Shown here in pieces: positions 34,440 to 43,352 of a DNA stretch of 64,000 nt. Under the pieces are notes generated by a model. It was given only the letters and a program-made list of their open reading frames with translations, did not search any database and had not been told where the DNA came from. Source of the stretch: Ralstonia thomasii (GTDB lineage Bacteria; Pseudomonadota; Gammaproteobacteria; Burkholderiales; Burkholderiaceae); assembly GCF_958405895.1 (NCBI RefSeq), contig NZ_CATZAR010000001.1; one strand, written 5' to 3'. Position 1 is the first letter of the stretch; the number at the start of each line of letters is the position of its first letter. Made by a program: the position numbers and the translations under genes.

Positions 34440-35357
34440 CTACCCCCGTTGCCAGGCCTGCCGGTAGCGTGATGGCGACGCGCCAAGCTGGAGTGCAAAT
34501 CGCCGGCTGAAATGGCTCGGGCTGGCAAAGCCGCAGCGCTCGGCAATCGTCGCCAGCGCAAGGGTGGTGGTGCGCAGCAGCATTTGTGCACGCGCCATGC
34601 GTTGCTGCATCACCCACTCATGCGGCGCGGCCCCGAACGACGCGCGAAACATCCGCGCGAAATGGAATTCCGACAGATTTGCTTCTGCCGCCAGTTGTCC
34701 GAGCGACAGGGGCAGATGCAGTTCGGCATCGATGCGCGTGGCAATGCGCCGGCACACGTGCGGCGCCAACCCGCCACGCACGGCGAGCGCCCGCGTGCGG
34801 CCCTGTGTCTGGACCAGATACGACAGCGTGTCGTTGGCCAGCGCGTTGGCGCGCATGCGGTCGTCCAGGTCGGTCCAATCGAGCTGGGCGATGTTCGCGC
34901 AGGCTTGTGCGAGATGCGCGTCTTCGATGAAGGTGCGGTCGTGCAGCGTGAACAGGCGAGGCTCCGCGTCGAGCAGACGCACGGCGTGCCCGGCCAGCGC
35001 GTCGGGCGCGAAATACAGATGAACGAAGCGCATCGGTTGCTCGATCACCCAGCTCGACTGGTGTTCGGCCGGCAGCATGCACACGCGGCCCGGCGCGCCG
35101 AACAGGTGCGGCAGATCTTGCCGGTGCGTCGTGTAGCCGCCTTGCAGATAGACCGACAGCGTGTGGTGCCCGGGCTGGATGTAGCGGGCCTCGTCGTGCT
35201 CGTTGCGCCAGATGGCGGCGGTCACGCCATCGCCCAGGTTGGTGACGCGCTCGAGCGATGCGCGCGAGCCGCGTGCAAGCGTGCCGAAGACGCTCGCGTC
35301 TGCGGTTACGCGAGGATCAGCAGGTTGGGTCGATGGGGACGTGGGGGCGCGGCGCAC
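34440..35357 (-). CDS. AraC-family transcriptional regulator
   Basis: Regulator of 305 residues. The N-terminal half (about 40-190) is a poorly conserved effector domain containing HTLSVYLQGGYTTHRQDL and AEHQSSWVIEQPMRFVHLYF. The C-terminal HTH pair has LGQLAAEANLSEFHFARMFR and ATIAERCGFASPSHFSRRFA, with the usual closing GASPSRYRQAW. The start is GTG at 35357 with no visible ribosome site. No obvious target gene adjoins it; the two small exported proteins upstream lie on the same strand. Confidence 0.86.
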   Translation of the reverse strand: MRRAPTSPSTQPADPRVTADASVFGTLARGSRASLERVTNLGDGVTAAIWRNEHDEARYIQPGHHTLSVYLQGGYTTHRQDLPHLFGAPGRVCMLPAEHQSSWVIEQPMRFVHLYFAPDALAGHAVRLLDAEPRLFTLHDRTFIEDAHLAQACANIAQLDWTDLDDRMRANALANDTLSYLVQTQGRTRALAVRGGLAPHVCRRIATRIDAELHLPLSLGQLAAEANLSEFHFARMFRASFGAAPHEWVMQQRMARAQMLLRTTTLALATIAERCGFASPSHFSRRFALQLGASPSRYRQAWQRG

Positions 35358-35409
35358 GCGTCGATGTTACCAACGATGGCACCGCGATGCGACGCAACGC
35401 GTCGGGGTG

Positions 35410-35841
35410 CTATCCGCCGCAGAGTTGGCGCGCGACTTCGCCCGCCAGGCCGATGCCATCCACGCGTTGCCAGCCGGCGTCGTTGGCGAGTTGCCTTTCG
35501 CTGACGGTCAGCGCGCCCTGGTACAGCTTGGCTTGCGAGACCGAAAACTGCCGGCTGCGGCAATCGACGGTGTACAAGAAATCGGCCATATCGCCGCGAA
35601 AGGCGCCGAACATGCGCTGCAGCGAACGCATGCCCGCGCGGTTCGACGCTTCCACACGCACCCATGCGCTGACTGGGCCACTGGGCATGCGCTGGATGCT
35701 GCTGACGTCGAGCGACGCGTAGCTGTCCGGCTGATTGGGCAGCGGGATCCAGCGCTCCGCGCCGGCCACCGGCATGGACAGCGCCGCCAGCGCTGCCAGC
35801 ATGCCCGCCATGACTCGGTGCGCGAAGGCGAAGGGTGTCAT
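35410..35841 (-). CDS. Small exported protein, surface-adhesin-E-like
   Basis: A 143-residue protein with a signal peptide (cleavage near PVAGAERW, about residue 28). The mature part contains RWIPLPNQPDSYASLDVSSI, WVRVEASNRAGMRS and FLYTVDCRSRQFSVSQAKLY. That pattern (Trp start, a Tyr-x-x-Asp strand, a VDC-type Cys paired with a C-terminal Cys in QLCGG) resembles the small surface-adhesin E-like proteins, but I am not certain. The start overlaps the stop of the preceding gene (ATGA), so the two are translated together. Confidence 0.7.
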   Translation of the reverse strand: MTPFAFAHRVMAGMLAALAALSMPVAGAERWIPLPNQPDSYASLDVSSIQRMPSGPVSAWVRVEASNRAGMRSLQRMFGAFRGDMADFLYTVDCRSRQFSVSQAKLYQGALTVSERQLANDAGWQRVDGIGLAGEVARQLCGG

Positions 35842-36224
35842 CGGGGCTTGCCGCCCGGTACGGGGATGGCAATCGAGTCGGAGTGGCTGCAGGCCATCAT
35901 CACGCCCGCCTTGTCGACGTCAATCATCACGGTACCGGGCTTGTCGGCCGTGCTGGGCGTGGCGGCCAGACTGCCCGACAGGCGCTGCATGATCGCTTGG
36001 CAGGTCGGGGCCGTAGAGGCAACGGTAGTGGCCTTCTGGGTCTTAGCGGCCGGAATTGGGGCGGCCACTGCCGCAGCCGCAGGCGGCGTGGAAGCGTGCG
36101 CGCGCGGCAACGCAACCAGTGCGGCCAGCACGCTCACGGCAATCAGCAACCGCGTGGTGCGCCGTGAAAGCGATCGATTGGGGGAGGACAGAGACGGCAT
36201 GACAGTCCAGGCACGGGCATCCAA
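35838..36224 (-). CDS. Small exported Ala-rich protein of unknown function
   Basis: A protein of up to 128 residues. An N-terminal basic stretch and hydrophobic segment (about 24-43, LLIAVSVLAALVALPRAHAS) form a signal peptide or anchor. An Ala/Pro-rich linker follows, then a short C-terminal region TCQAIMQRLSGSL and GVMMACSHSDSIAIPVPG with two Cys that may pair. I do not recognise the family. The start could be the inner Met at 36200. It overlaps the following gene by 4 nt, so the pair likely works together in the periplasm. Confidence 0.62.
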   Translation of the reverse strand: MDARAWTVMPSLSSPNRSLSRRTTRLLIAVSVLAALVALPRAHASTPPAAAAVAAPIPAAKTQKATTVASTAPTCQAIMQRLSGSLAATPSTADKPGTVMIDVDKAGVMMACSHSDSIAIPVPGGKPR

Positions 36225-36526
36225 ATTGCGCCTGCTAGGTCACGGGGCAGACGCGCTCTTTCGATCAATAACGGCACGCCGCGCGCGAACTTGACGCGGC
36301 AATCTGCCTCATGGGTCACTCTCGCGTGATTTTGCCTGCGCAAAGCGACTTCACGTGAACGACATAATCGGGCAGGTCGGAACATTCTCACCCATGTAGC
36401 GACCAACTAATAAGTCGGGGGATATTCTCCGGCGTCCTTTGTATCGCGAAACGGGCCGCACATGAGTTCGCACATGCCGATGATGCAAGCAGGCGGGATA
36501 AGCAGCAACGGGGTTCGTGCAGTGCC
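36225..36526. other. Intergenic region, no gene seen
   Basis: First part of a 690-nt gap ahead of the GGDEF-EAL gene. It should hold the promoter of the leftward small exported genes and possibly that of the downstream leader. It is less GC-rich than the coding DNA around it. I found no reading frame with a ribosome site. Confidence 0.4.
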
Positions 36527-36592
36527 AAAACAAAGGGGTCGGCGGAAATGAAAATGGGATGGAATACCCGGTCTTTTCCGCCCTTTGTTTTT
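36527..36592 (+). ncRNA. Candidate structured RNA: long stacked hairpin
   Basis: AAAACAAAG (36527-36535) pairs perfectly with CTTTGTTTT (36583-36591), and GGCGGAAA (36541-36548) with TTTCCGCC (36575-36582), with a one-sided 5-nt bulge GGGTC and an inner GGG/CCC. It ends in a T-run, so it may be a terminator or part of a leader RNA. No known family recognised. Confidence 0.4.
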
Positions 36593-36606
36593 CCAAGGGG
36601 GCCACT

Positions 36607-36723
36607 ATGATTTACAACATGGCGATGCAACGCGTTACTGCGTCGATTGCCCCATGGGTCGGTTCTCCTCTCTGGAACAGATCGACACGGTCCAGAGATT
36701 TCAACCCGCGCCTCGTCAACTGA
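36607..36723 (+). CDS. Possible 38-residue leader peptide or small protein
   Basis: ATG with CAAGGGGG 8-12 nt upstream. It encodes a basic 38-residue peptide containing two Trp and the stretch NRSTRSRDFNPR with two AGA arginine codons that are rare in this GC-rich DNA. The AGA codons fall in an 8-bp hairpin (TCTCTGGA/TCCAGAGA, 36669-36698), and the stop codon lies in the loop of the terminator at 36703-36737. This geometry resembles a transcription-attenuation leader peptide. No homologue recognised; it could equally be chance. Confidence 0.32.
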   Translation: MIYNMAMQRVTASIAPWVGSPLWNRSTRSRDFNPRLVN

Positions 36724-36737
36724 GCGCGGGTTTTTTC
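36703..36737 (+). terminator. Strong intrinsic terminator upstream of the GGDEF-EAL gene
   Basis: AACCCGCGC pairs perfectly with GCGCGGGTT around a 12-nt loop, followed by a T6 run. It ends a short transcript or acts as an attenuator about 180 nt before the GGDEF-EAL start. Confidence 0.85.
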
Positions 36738-36913
36738 TTGGGCAATGCAAACGTAGGGTGGCCACCACATGCGCGTCAGGGGTATCGCAGGCGACACCCT
36801 TCAGTTTTCCATCAGCGCGCCGTTGTGGTTAGGGTCGAGACACGTGTAGTCTCGCGACTCGCTTTCTCATTGCCGTCGCTGTTGCCGTTATCGCTCACGC
36901 CATCGCATTGCCC

Positions 36914-39664
36914 ATGACCCAGTTCCTTCCGGCTCAGGCCGGAGCCTCTCCTGCAGACGTTGCGCCCAGCCCCGAGGCCGCCCAACGTCCGGTGGCGGTT
37001 ACGGCCGGGGCGATGGCCGAAGGGCGTAATACCGATTTCGACGCGCTGTCGCGGCTGTCGTCCGACGCGGTATTGCTGACCGTGGATGGGCGCCTGGTGC
37101 AAGCCAACCCGGCCGCTGCCCGTCTGCTGGGCGCGCAGGATCCAGCGCAATTGGCAGGCCTGCAACTCGCCGGCCTGATTCATCCCGATGACGTTGCCCA
37201 GGTGGTGCCGCGCCTGGCGGGCATGGTGAGCAGCGGCGTGTCTGCCCAGCCCGTCGAGCACCGTCTCGTGCGTGCCGACTACACGCATGTTCTGGTTGCC
37301 AGCGAAGCCGCCGCGTGCGAGCACGAAGGCCAGCCCGCCGTCATGCTCGTGCTGCGCGAAGCCGTGTCGCGCCATGCGTTGGAGCGACACGCCGTTCAGG
37401 CGCGCGCCGAGGCGCTGCATGCGCGCCGCCTGCTCGCTTCGGAGAATGCCGTGCTTGCGCAACTTGCCTCCAACGCGACACTGTCGACCGTGCTGCGCCA
37501 CCTGTGCCTGTACGTCGAGCAGGTCTACCCGAATGCCATGTCGGCGCTGTTGTTGCTGGATGCAGGCTCGCAGACCCTGCGTGTGGCCGCTGCACCCACG
37601 TTGCCTGCGGCCTATGCCGCCACGCTGGAAAACTCGCCTGTCGGTCCCGAGGCGGGCGCATGCGGTTGTGCCATGTACCTGGGCGACACCGTGTTCATCG
37701 ACAGCATTGCGACCGACCCGCGCTGGCAGCGGGAGCGCACGGCAGCACTGGCGGCGGGTTTTGCTTCCGCCTGGGCGTTGCCGATCCGTTCATCGCGCGG
37801 GGACAAGCTTGGTGTGCTCGCGCTGTTCTATCGACAGCCGTGCATGCCCGTGGAAGAAGAACAGCATTTCCTTGACGACGTCACGCACCTGGCGGGCGTT
37901 GCCATCCAGAAAGACAACGTCGAACGTGGTCTGGCCGAAAGCGAAGAGCGCTACCGGCTGGCGATTTCGAACCTGCACGAAGGCGTCGTCATCATATCGC
38001 CGGACGGTGTGGTGCAGGCCGCCAACGCCAGCGCCGAGCGAATCTTGCGCGTCCGCCCGGGGCAGCTTGTCGGGCGTAACCGGCTCGACCCGATTCAACG
38101 CGTGGTGGACGAATACGGCAAGGAAATCGGTTCGACCATGATGCCGTCCGGGCAGGTGCTGCGCACTGGCGAGCCCATCTTCGGCCGCGTCTACGGGCTG
38201 TTGCTCAAGACGGGCGAACTGATGTGGGTGCGGCAGAACATCATTCCGATCCGTCGTCACGCCGAGCCCACGCCTAGCAGCGTGATGCTGTCGTTTGCCG
38301 ATATCACCGACATCAAGCGCGCCGAGCAGCGCCTGCGCCATCTGGCCGCGCACGACGCGCTCACGGGGCTGACCAACCGCAGCTTCTTCATCGCGCACCT
38401 GGAAAGCGCCATTGAGAGCGCGCGCGACGAGAGCCGCGAACTGGCGCTCTTCTTCCTCGACCTTGACCGCTTCAAGAGCGTGAACGACACCGCGGGCCAT
38501 GCCTGCGGCGACACGCTGCTGCAGAGCGCGGCCGCACGCCTGACCGACTGCATCGGCCCCGGCGACGTGATCGCCCGTCTGGGCGGCGACGAGTTCGTCA
38601 TCCTCATCGACCAGCGTGTCGAGGGAAAGCGGATTGCCTTGCTGGCTGAGCGCTTGCTGCAGGCCATGCGCGAGCCGTTCGATACCGTCAACGGGCGGTA
38701 TTACCTGGGCGTGTCGATTGGCGTGGCGCTGTATCCGCACGACGGCATTTCGGGTTCCGACCTGCTACGTTCGGCTGACGCCGCCATGTACCGGGCCAAG
38801 CAGAACGGCCGTAACCGTGCACAGTTCTACACGGCTGAACTGAACGCCCGCCTGCAACGTCGCTACATGCTGGAAAACGCGCTGCGTGACGCGCGCGAGA
38901 ACAACGAGCTGCAGCTCGTCTATCAACCCAAGTACGACCTGGCCAGCCATCGCATCGTTGGCGCCGAGGCGCTGCTGCGCTGGAACAGCGCCAAGCTCGG
39001 AGCGATCTCGCCGGTGGAGTTCATTCCGGTGGCGGAAGAGACGGGGCTGATCGTGCCGATTGGCGCATGGGTCCTGCGCCGTGCCTGCGAGCAGGCCGTG
39101 ATCTGGTACGAAGCACTGGGCTACGACTTCCGCATGGCGGTCAACCTGTCGGCGCGCCAGTTCCAGGCCGGCGATGTGGTGCCGATGATCGAGCAGACGC
39201 TGGCCGACTCTGGCCTGCCGCCCACCGCGCTCGAAGTCGAAATTACCGAAAGCCTGCTGATGGGTGGTGCGGATGAAGTCCGCCCCATGTTCGATGCGCT
39301 CACCGCGCAGGGCATCCGGATCTCCATCGACGATTTCGGTACCGGATATTCATCGCTGTCGTATCTGCAGCGCTTCCCGATCAGCAACGTGAAGATCGAC
39401 CGCTCGTTCATCACCGGCATTCCGCACGACCCGGATTCGGTGGCGCTGACCGAGGCCATCGTCGCCATGGCCCGCGCCCTGGGCATGACGGTCACAGCCG
39501 AGGGCGTGGAAGACGCAGACCAGGTGGAGTTCCTCGCCAAGGCGGGCTGCCAGGAAATCCAGGGTTACTACATCGGTAAGCCGGTCACGGCCGAAGGTTT
39601 CGACCGTTTGCTGCGGGCGCACCTGTCGGTTGTGGATGCCGGCGTGCGCGCCGCGCTGGGCTGA
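36914..39664 (+). CDS. PAS-GAF-PAS-GGDEF-EAL cyclic-di-GMP enzyme
   Basis: Soluble signalling protein of 916 residues. Order: PAS (about 35-130), GAF (about 170-335; LCLYVEQVYPNAMSALLLLD, GACGCAMYLGDTVFIDSI), PAS (about 345-460), GGDEF (about 475-640) with an intact GGDEF motif at 557-561, and EAL (about 650-905) with EAL at 685-687 in VGAEALLRW plus DDFGTGYSSLSYLQRFP. Both catalytic motifs are intact, so it could make and break c-di-GMP. The GAF segment with GxCG resembles those in redox or ligand-sensing proteins. No membrane segments. The ATG at 36914 has no clear ribosome site; the TTG two codons upstream is the alternative. Confidence 0.93.
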   Translation: MTQFLPAQAGASPADVAPSPEAAQRPVAVTAGAMAEGRNTDFDALSRLSSDAVLLTVDGRLVQANPAAARLLGAQDPAQLAGLQLAGLIHPDDVAQVVPRLAGMVSSGVSAQPVEHRLVRADYTHVLVASEAAACEHEGQPAVMLVLREAVSRHALERHAVQARAEALHARRLLASENAVLAQLASNATLSTVLRHLCLYVEQVYPNAMSALLLLDAGSQTLRVAAAPTLPAAYAATLENSPVGPEAGACGCAMYLGDTVFIDSIATDPRWQRERTAALAAGFASAWALPIRSSRGDKLGVLALFYRQPCMPVEEEQHFLDDVTHLAGVAIQKDNVERGLAESEERYRLAISNLHEGVVIISPDGVVQAANASAERILRVRPGQLVGRNRLDPIQRVVDEYGKEIGSTMMPSGQVLRTGEPIFGRVYGLLLKTGELMWVRQNIIPIRRHAEPTPSSVMLSFADITDIKRAEQRLRHLAAHDALTGLTNRSFFIAHLESAIESARDESRELALFFLDLDRFKSVNDTAGHACGDTLLQSAAARLTDCIGPGDVIARLGGDEFVILIDQRVEGKRIALLAERLLQAMREPFDTVNGRYYLGVSIGVALYPHDGISGSDLLRSADAAMYRAKQNGRNRAQFYTAELNARLQRRYMLENALRDARENNELQLVYQPKYDLASHRIVGAEALLRWNSAKLGAISPVEFIPVAEETGLIVPIGAWVLRRACEQAVIWYEALGYDFRMAVNLSARQFQAGDVVPMIEQTLADSGLPPTALEVEITESLLMGGADEVRPMFDALTAQGIRISIDDFGTGYSSLSYLQRFPISNVKIDRSFITGIPHDPDSVALTEAIVAMARALGMTVTAEGVEDADQVEFLAKAGCQEIQGYYIGKPVTAEGFDRLLRAHLSVVDAGVRAALG

Positions 39665-39787
39665 CCGCCCGACCCGAATCGCGCTTTTCCCACCGTTCAC
39701 ACCGGCGTTTCTGCCGTTCGTCGCAATCCGCTCCCGCGTGCGGGGGGCCGGCACCTACGCTGGCGTCATTCCAACAGGGAGACCGCC

Positions 39788-40291
39788 ATGGTCGAATCGA
39801 TCGCCTCCATCGTCTCGCATACGCCCGCCTGGGTGTTCGTCGTGTTTGCGGTGCTGATTGCCATTGGGGTGCGTCAGATGCAGCCCCGCATCGTGTCGCG
39901 CCGCCGCCTGATCGTGCTGCCGCTCGTGGTGGCCGCGTATTCGCTTTACGGCGTGTCGATGGCAAGCCATGGCAGCCCGCTTGCGCTCACGATGTGGCTG
40001 GTCGCGGTTGTCGTGGCGTTCCTGGTGACGTATATGTCGCCGCCCAACGGCGCCGTCTCTGAAACGGCCCGCACTGTGCGTGTGCCGGGCAGCTGGGTGC
40101 AGATGGTCGTGATCGTGGGCCTGTTCGCCGCCCGCTATGCCTACAACGTGATGCTGGCGATTCGCCCGGAAGTCTCGCACTCCGGCAGCTTCACGGCGCT
40201 GTTCAGTGCGCTGTTCGGCTTCCTGGGCGGGCTGCTGCTCTCGCGCTCGGTGCTGCTGCATGTGCGTACGCCGCGCCTGGCGGCGGCTTGA
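39788..40291 (+). CDS. Small integral membrane protein (DUF6622-like)
   Basis: A 167-residue protein with about five hydrophobic segments (about 12-28, 40-58, 66-84, 103-120, 138-155). It resembles a family of small inner-membrane proteins of unknown function found in Burkholderiales and Pseudomonas; the match rests on overall pattern (RRRLIVLPLVVAAYSLYG, ARYAYNVMLAIRPE) and is moderate. CAGGGAGACC gives a ribosome site before the ATG. It is 58 nt upstream of modE but has no evident functional link. Confidence 0.78.
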   Translation: MVESIASIVSHTPAWVFVVFAVLIAIGVRQMQPRIVSRRRLIVLPLVVAAYSLYGVSMASHGSPLALTMWLVAVVVAFLVTYMSPPNGAVSETARTVRVPGSWVQMVVIVGLFAARYAYNVMLAIRPEVSHSGSFTALFSALFGFLGGLLLSRSVLLHVRTPRLAAA

Positions 40292-40349
40292 ACCAGCAAA
40301 TCGGCGTTAACATCCGGCATGTTGCAATCTCCATTCAAGACGGGACGAC

Positions 40350-41162
40350 ATGCTGGAACTCGATGGCACCATCTGGCTGCGCGCCGGTGAAGACAACTGG
40401 GGCGGGCGTGGCCGGATCGAACTGTTGGCTGCCATCGGGCAGACCGGCTCCATCACGGCAGGCGCCAAAGCCGTGGGCCTTTCCTACAAGGCCGCCTGGG
40501 ACGCCATCGACACCATGAACAACCTGGCCGGCGAGCCGTTGGTGGTGCGCACCACGGGCGGCAAGGGTGGTGGCGGCAGTGTGCTGACGCCGCGTGCGCA
40601 ACGGCTGATCGAGAGCTTTCGCGTGCTGGAAGCCGAGCACCGCCGCTTTGTCGAGCGCCTGGATGCGGCCGCGCAGGCCGCCAGTGAAGACGTCCACCTG
40701 CTGCGCCGCCTCATGTTGCGCACGAGCGCGCGCAATACGCTGTTCGGCACGGTCGAATCGGTCGCGCCGGGCGCCGTCAACGATGTGGTGACGCTGCGCC
40801 TGCCCGGCGGGCAGGCTGTCGCTGCCACCATCACCCAGGAGAGCACGCGCGTGCTGGGGCTGGCGCCGGGTGTGCAGGCCGTCGCGCTCATCAAGGCGCC
40901 TGCCGTGATGCTGATGCGCGGCGCCGGCGAGTGGCGCGTCTCGGCAGAAAACCAATTGCCGTGCGTGGTCACGGAAATCCGCGATGGTGCGGTGCAGGCC
41001 GAAGTGCGGCTGCGCCTGCTGGATGTAAGCGACCCGTCGGCGGCGGAAACCGTGCTGGTGGCCATGCTCTCGCGCACGGCGGTTCAAACGCTGGCGCTGG
41101 CTGAAGGCGTGGAAGCCGTGGCGGTGTTCGAGGCGTCGAGCGTGATCCTGGGATTGGCCTGA
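40350..41162 (+). CDS. modE: Molybdate-responsive regulator ModE
   Basis: ModE of 270 residues. The N-terminal winged helix (about 18-120) has RIELLAAIGQTGSITAGAKA, VGLSYKAAWDAIDTMNNL and the GGKGGGGSVLTPRA wing typical of ModE. The C-terminal pair of Mop/TOBE molybdate-binding domains follows (about 131-195 and 203-268; SARNTLFGTVESV, CVVTEIRDGAVQAEV). It represses molybdate-uptake genes when molybdate is bound. The modCB genes lie just downstream on the opposite strand and carry a ModE-like box at their promoter. Confidence 0.94.
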   Translation: MLELDGTIWLRAGEDNWGGRGRIELLAAIGQTGSITAGAKAVGLSYKAAWDAIDTMNNLAGEPLVVRTTGGKGGGGSVLTPRAQRLIESFRVLEAEHRRFVERLDAAAQAASEDVHLLRRLMLRTSARNTLFGTVESVAPGAVNDVVTLRLPGGQAVAATITQESTRVLGLAPGVQAVALIKAPAVMLMRGAGEWRVSAENQLPCVVTEIRDGAVQAEVRLRLLDVSDPSAAETVLVAMLSRTAVQTLALAEGVEAVAVFEASSVILGLA

Positions 41163-41169
41163 CGCCCTC

Positions 41170-41667
41170 ATGACGCCGAAAACCCTGCTGATCGTCTACC
41201 ACTCGATGACGGGCGGCACGCGCCAGATGGCCGAGGCCGCGCAGGCCGGCGCGGCAGAAGAGGGCGGCGTGACTGTGCGCTTGCTGCACGCCGCGCAGGC
41301 GGGTCCCGACGATGTGCTCGCCGCAGACGGCTATCTCTTCGCGACACCCGAAAACCTCGCCGCCATCAGCGGCCAGCTCAAGGATTTCTTCGATCGCTGC
41401 TATTACCCTGCGCTCGACCGCATCAACGGTCGTCCATACGCGTGCCTGATCTGCGCGGGCAGCGATGGCCAGAATGCGGTGCGTCAGATTGAACGCATTG
41501 CCACCGGCTGGCGGCTCAAGCCCGTGGCCGAGCCGATCATCGTCTGCACGCATGCGCAGACGCCCGAGGCCATCCTGGCGCCAAAGCAGATTGGCGCAGA
41601 GGATCTGGAGCGCTGCCGTGCCCTCGGGCAGGCCTTGGCAACGGGGCTCGCGTTGGGCGTGTTCTGA
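41170..41667 (+). CDS. Flavodoxin-fold NAD(P)H/FMN reductase-like protein
   Basis: Flavodoxin-like protein of 165 residues. N-terminal IVYHSMTGGTRQMAEAAQAG is the FMN phosphate-binding loop, and FATPENLAAISGQLKDFFDR matches the flavodoxin/WrbA-type second loop. It starts 7 nt after modE, so is co-transcribed, and ends 2 nt before the convergent modC. A link to molybdenum-enzyme electron transfer is suggested only by position. Confidence 0.85.
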   Translation: MTPKTLLIVYHSMTGGTRQMAEAAQAGAAEEGGVTVRLLHAAQAGPDDVLAADGYLFATPENLAAISGQLKDFFDRCYYPALDRINGRPYACLICAGSDGQNAVRQIERIATGWRLKPVAEPIIVCTHAQTPEAILAPKQIGAEDLERCRALGQALATGLALGVF

Positions 41668-41669
41668 CG

Positions 41670-42409
<740 letters not shown>

Positions 42410-42413
<4 letters not shown>

Positions 42414-43120
42414 GCCAGCTGCTCCTGCAGGCTCGGTGCGCGCCCTTGCAGCAGGCGGCTGGCCACGACCAGCACCACGATGCAGGTGACCGAGGTGATC
42501 AGCACCAGCGTATTGGCCGTGGCGTCGTCGCCGGCCTGCACGGCTTCGTAGATGGCCACGGAGAGCGTCTGCGTGCGGCCGGGCAGGTTGCCGGCAATCA
42601 TGAGGGTGGCACCAAATTCGCCCAGGGCACGGGCAAAGGCCAGCAGCACACCGGCTGCAATGCCGCGTGCAGCCAGCGGCAGCGTGACGCGAAAGAACAC
42701 GGCGGCTTCGGGCAGGCCCAGCACACGCGCCGCGTTTTCCAGTTGATGATCGACGCCTTCAAAGGCGGCGCGTGCCGACTTCATGACCAGCGGAAACGCC
42801 ACCACGGTGGAGGCGATCACCGCACCCTGCCAGGTAAAGACGAGCTGGATGCCCATGCTGTCGAGCCACCCGCCGATCGTGCCGCGCCGGCCCAGCAGCA
42901 CCAGCAGGTAATAGCCGAGCACCGTCGGCGGCAGCACCAGGGGCAGCGTCAAGACCGAATCGATGACCTCGCGCAGGCGGCTGCGCGTGCGTGCGAGCGC
43001 GTAGGCCGCGCCCACGCCCAGCACGAGGTTGAGGACGGTCGCCCAGCCCGCCACCTTGAGTGAGAGCAGCAGAGGCGTCCAGATGGAAGCGGACATGCGG
43101 ATACGTTGGGAAGGTGCCAT
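42410..43120 (-). CDS. modB: Molybdate ABC transporter permease
   Basis: ABC permease of 236 residues with about five membrane segments. Family motifs are SLKVAGWATVLNLVLGVGAA, LTLPLVLPPTVLGYYLLVLL and the EAA-type loop ALGEFGATLMIAGN. The start may be the inner Met at 43096. It is the first gene of a modBC pair; the substrate-binding ModA that usually precedes it is missing upstream (the neighbour is an unrelated efflux channel gene). A ModE-like box lies 70-93 nt upstream. Confidence 0.93.
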
Positions 43121-43189
43121 CGGCCGGCCGGGTCATGCCCGCGAACGGCGCGGTGCGTTGGGTGCCGGCGACAGATTGGGTGAGTTATC

Positions 43190-43213
43190 CGAAATATAGG
43201 GTTGGATATAACG
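43190..43213 (-). promoter_or_regulatory. Candidate ModE-binding site
   Basis: CGAAATAT-8 nt-ATATAACG, an imperfect palindrome matching the half-site CGTTATAT of known ModE boxes at 6 of 8 and 8 of 8 positions. Sits upstream of modB, so molybdate-ModE would repress modBC. Confidence 0.6.
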
Positions 43214-43285
43214 CCAGGTCAATCCTGGCATGTTACGCAGCACTGCGCGAAAGTCGCATGGCCGTAGGTCGCAGGCAGTCCACAG

Positions 43286-43311
43286 CAAAAAAAAACGCGG
43301 CCGAAGCCGCG
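43286..43311 (-). terminator. Terminator of the efflux operon
   Basis: On the minus strand CGCGGC-TTCG-GCCGCG is followed by a run of T residues, 42 nt after the stop of the outer-membrane channel gene. Confidence 0.85.
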
Positions 43312-43352
43312 CAGATCTCGCTTTCCAGAGAGAGAGAGGGAGCAATGCCTGG

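Noticed and set aside
36225..36913. c-di-GMP (GEMM) riboswitch upstream of the GGDEF-EAL gene
   Set aside because: Considered because of gene function, but the conserved GEMM core blocks are absent; the hairpins seen do not fit that family.
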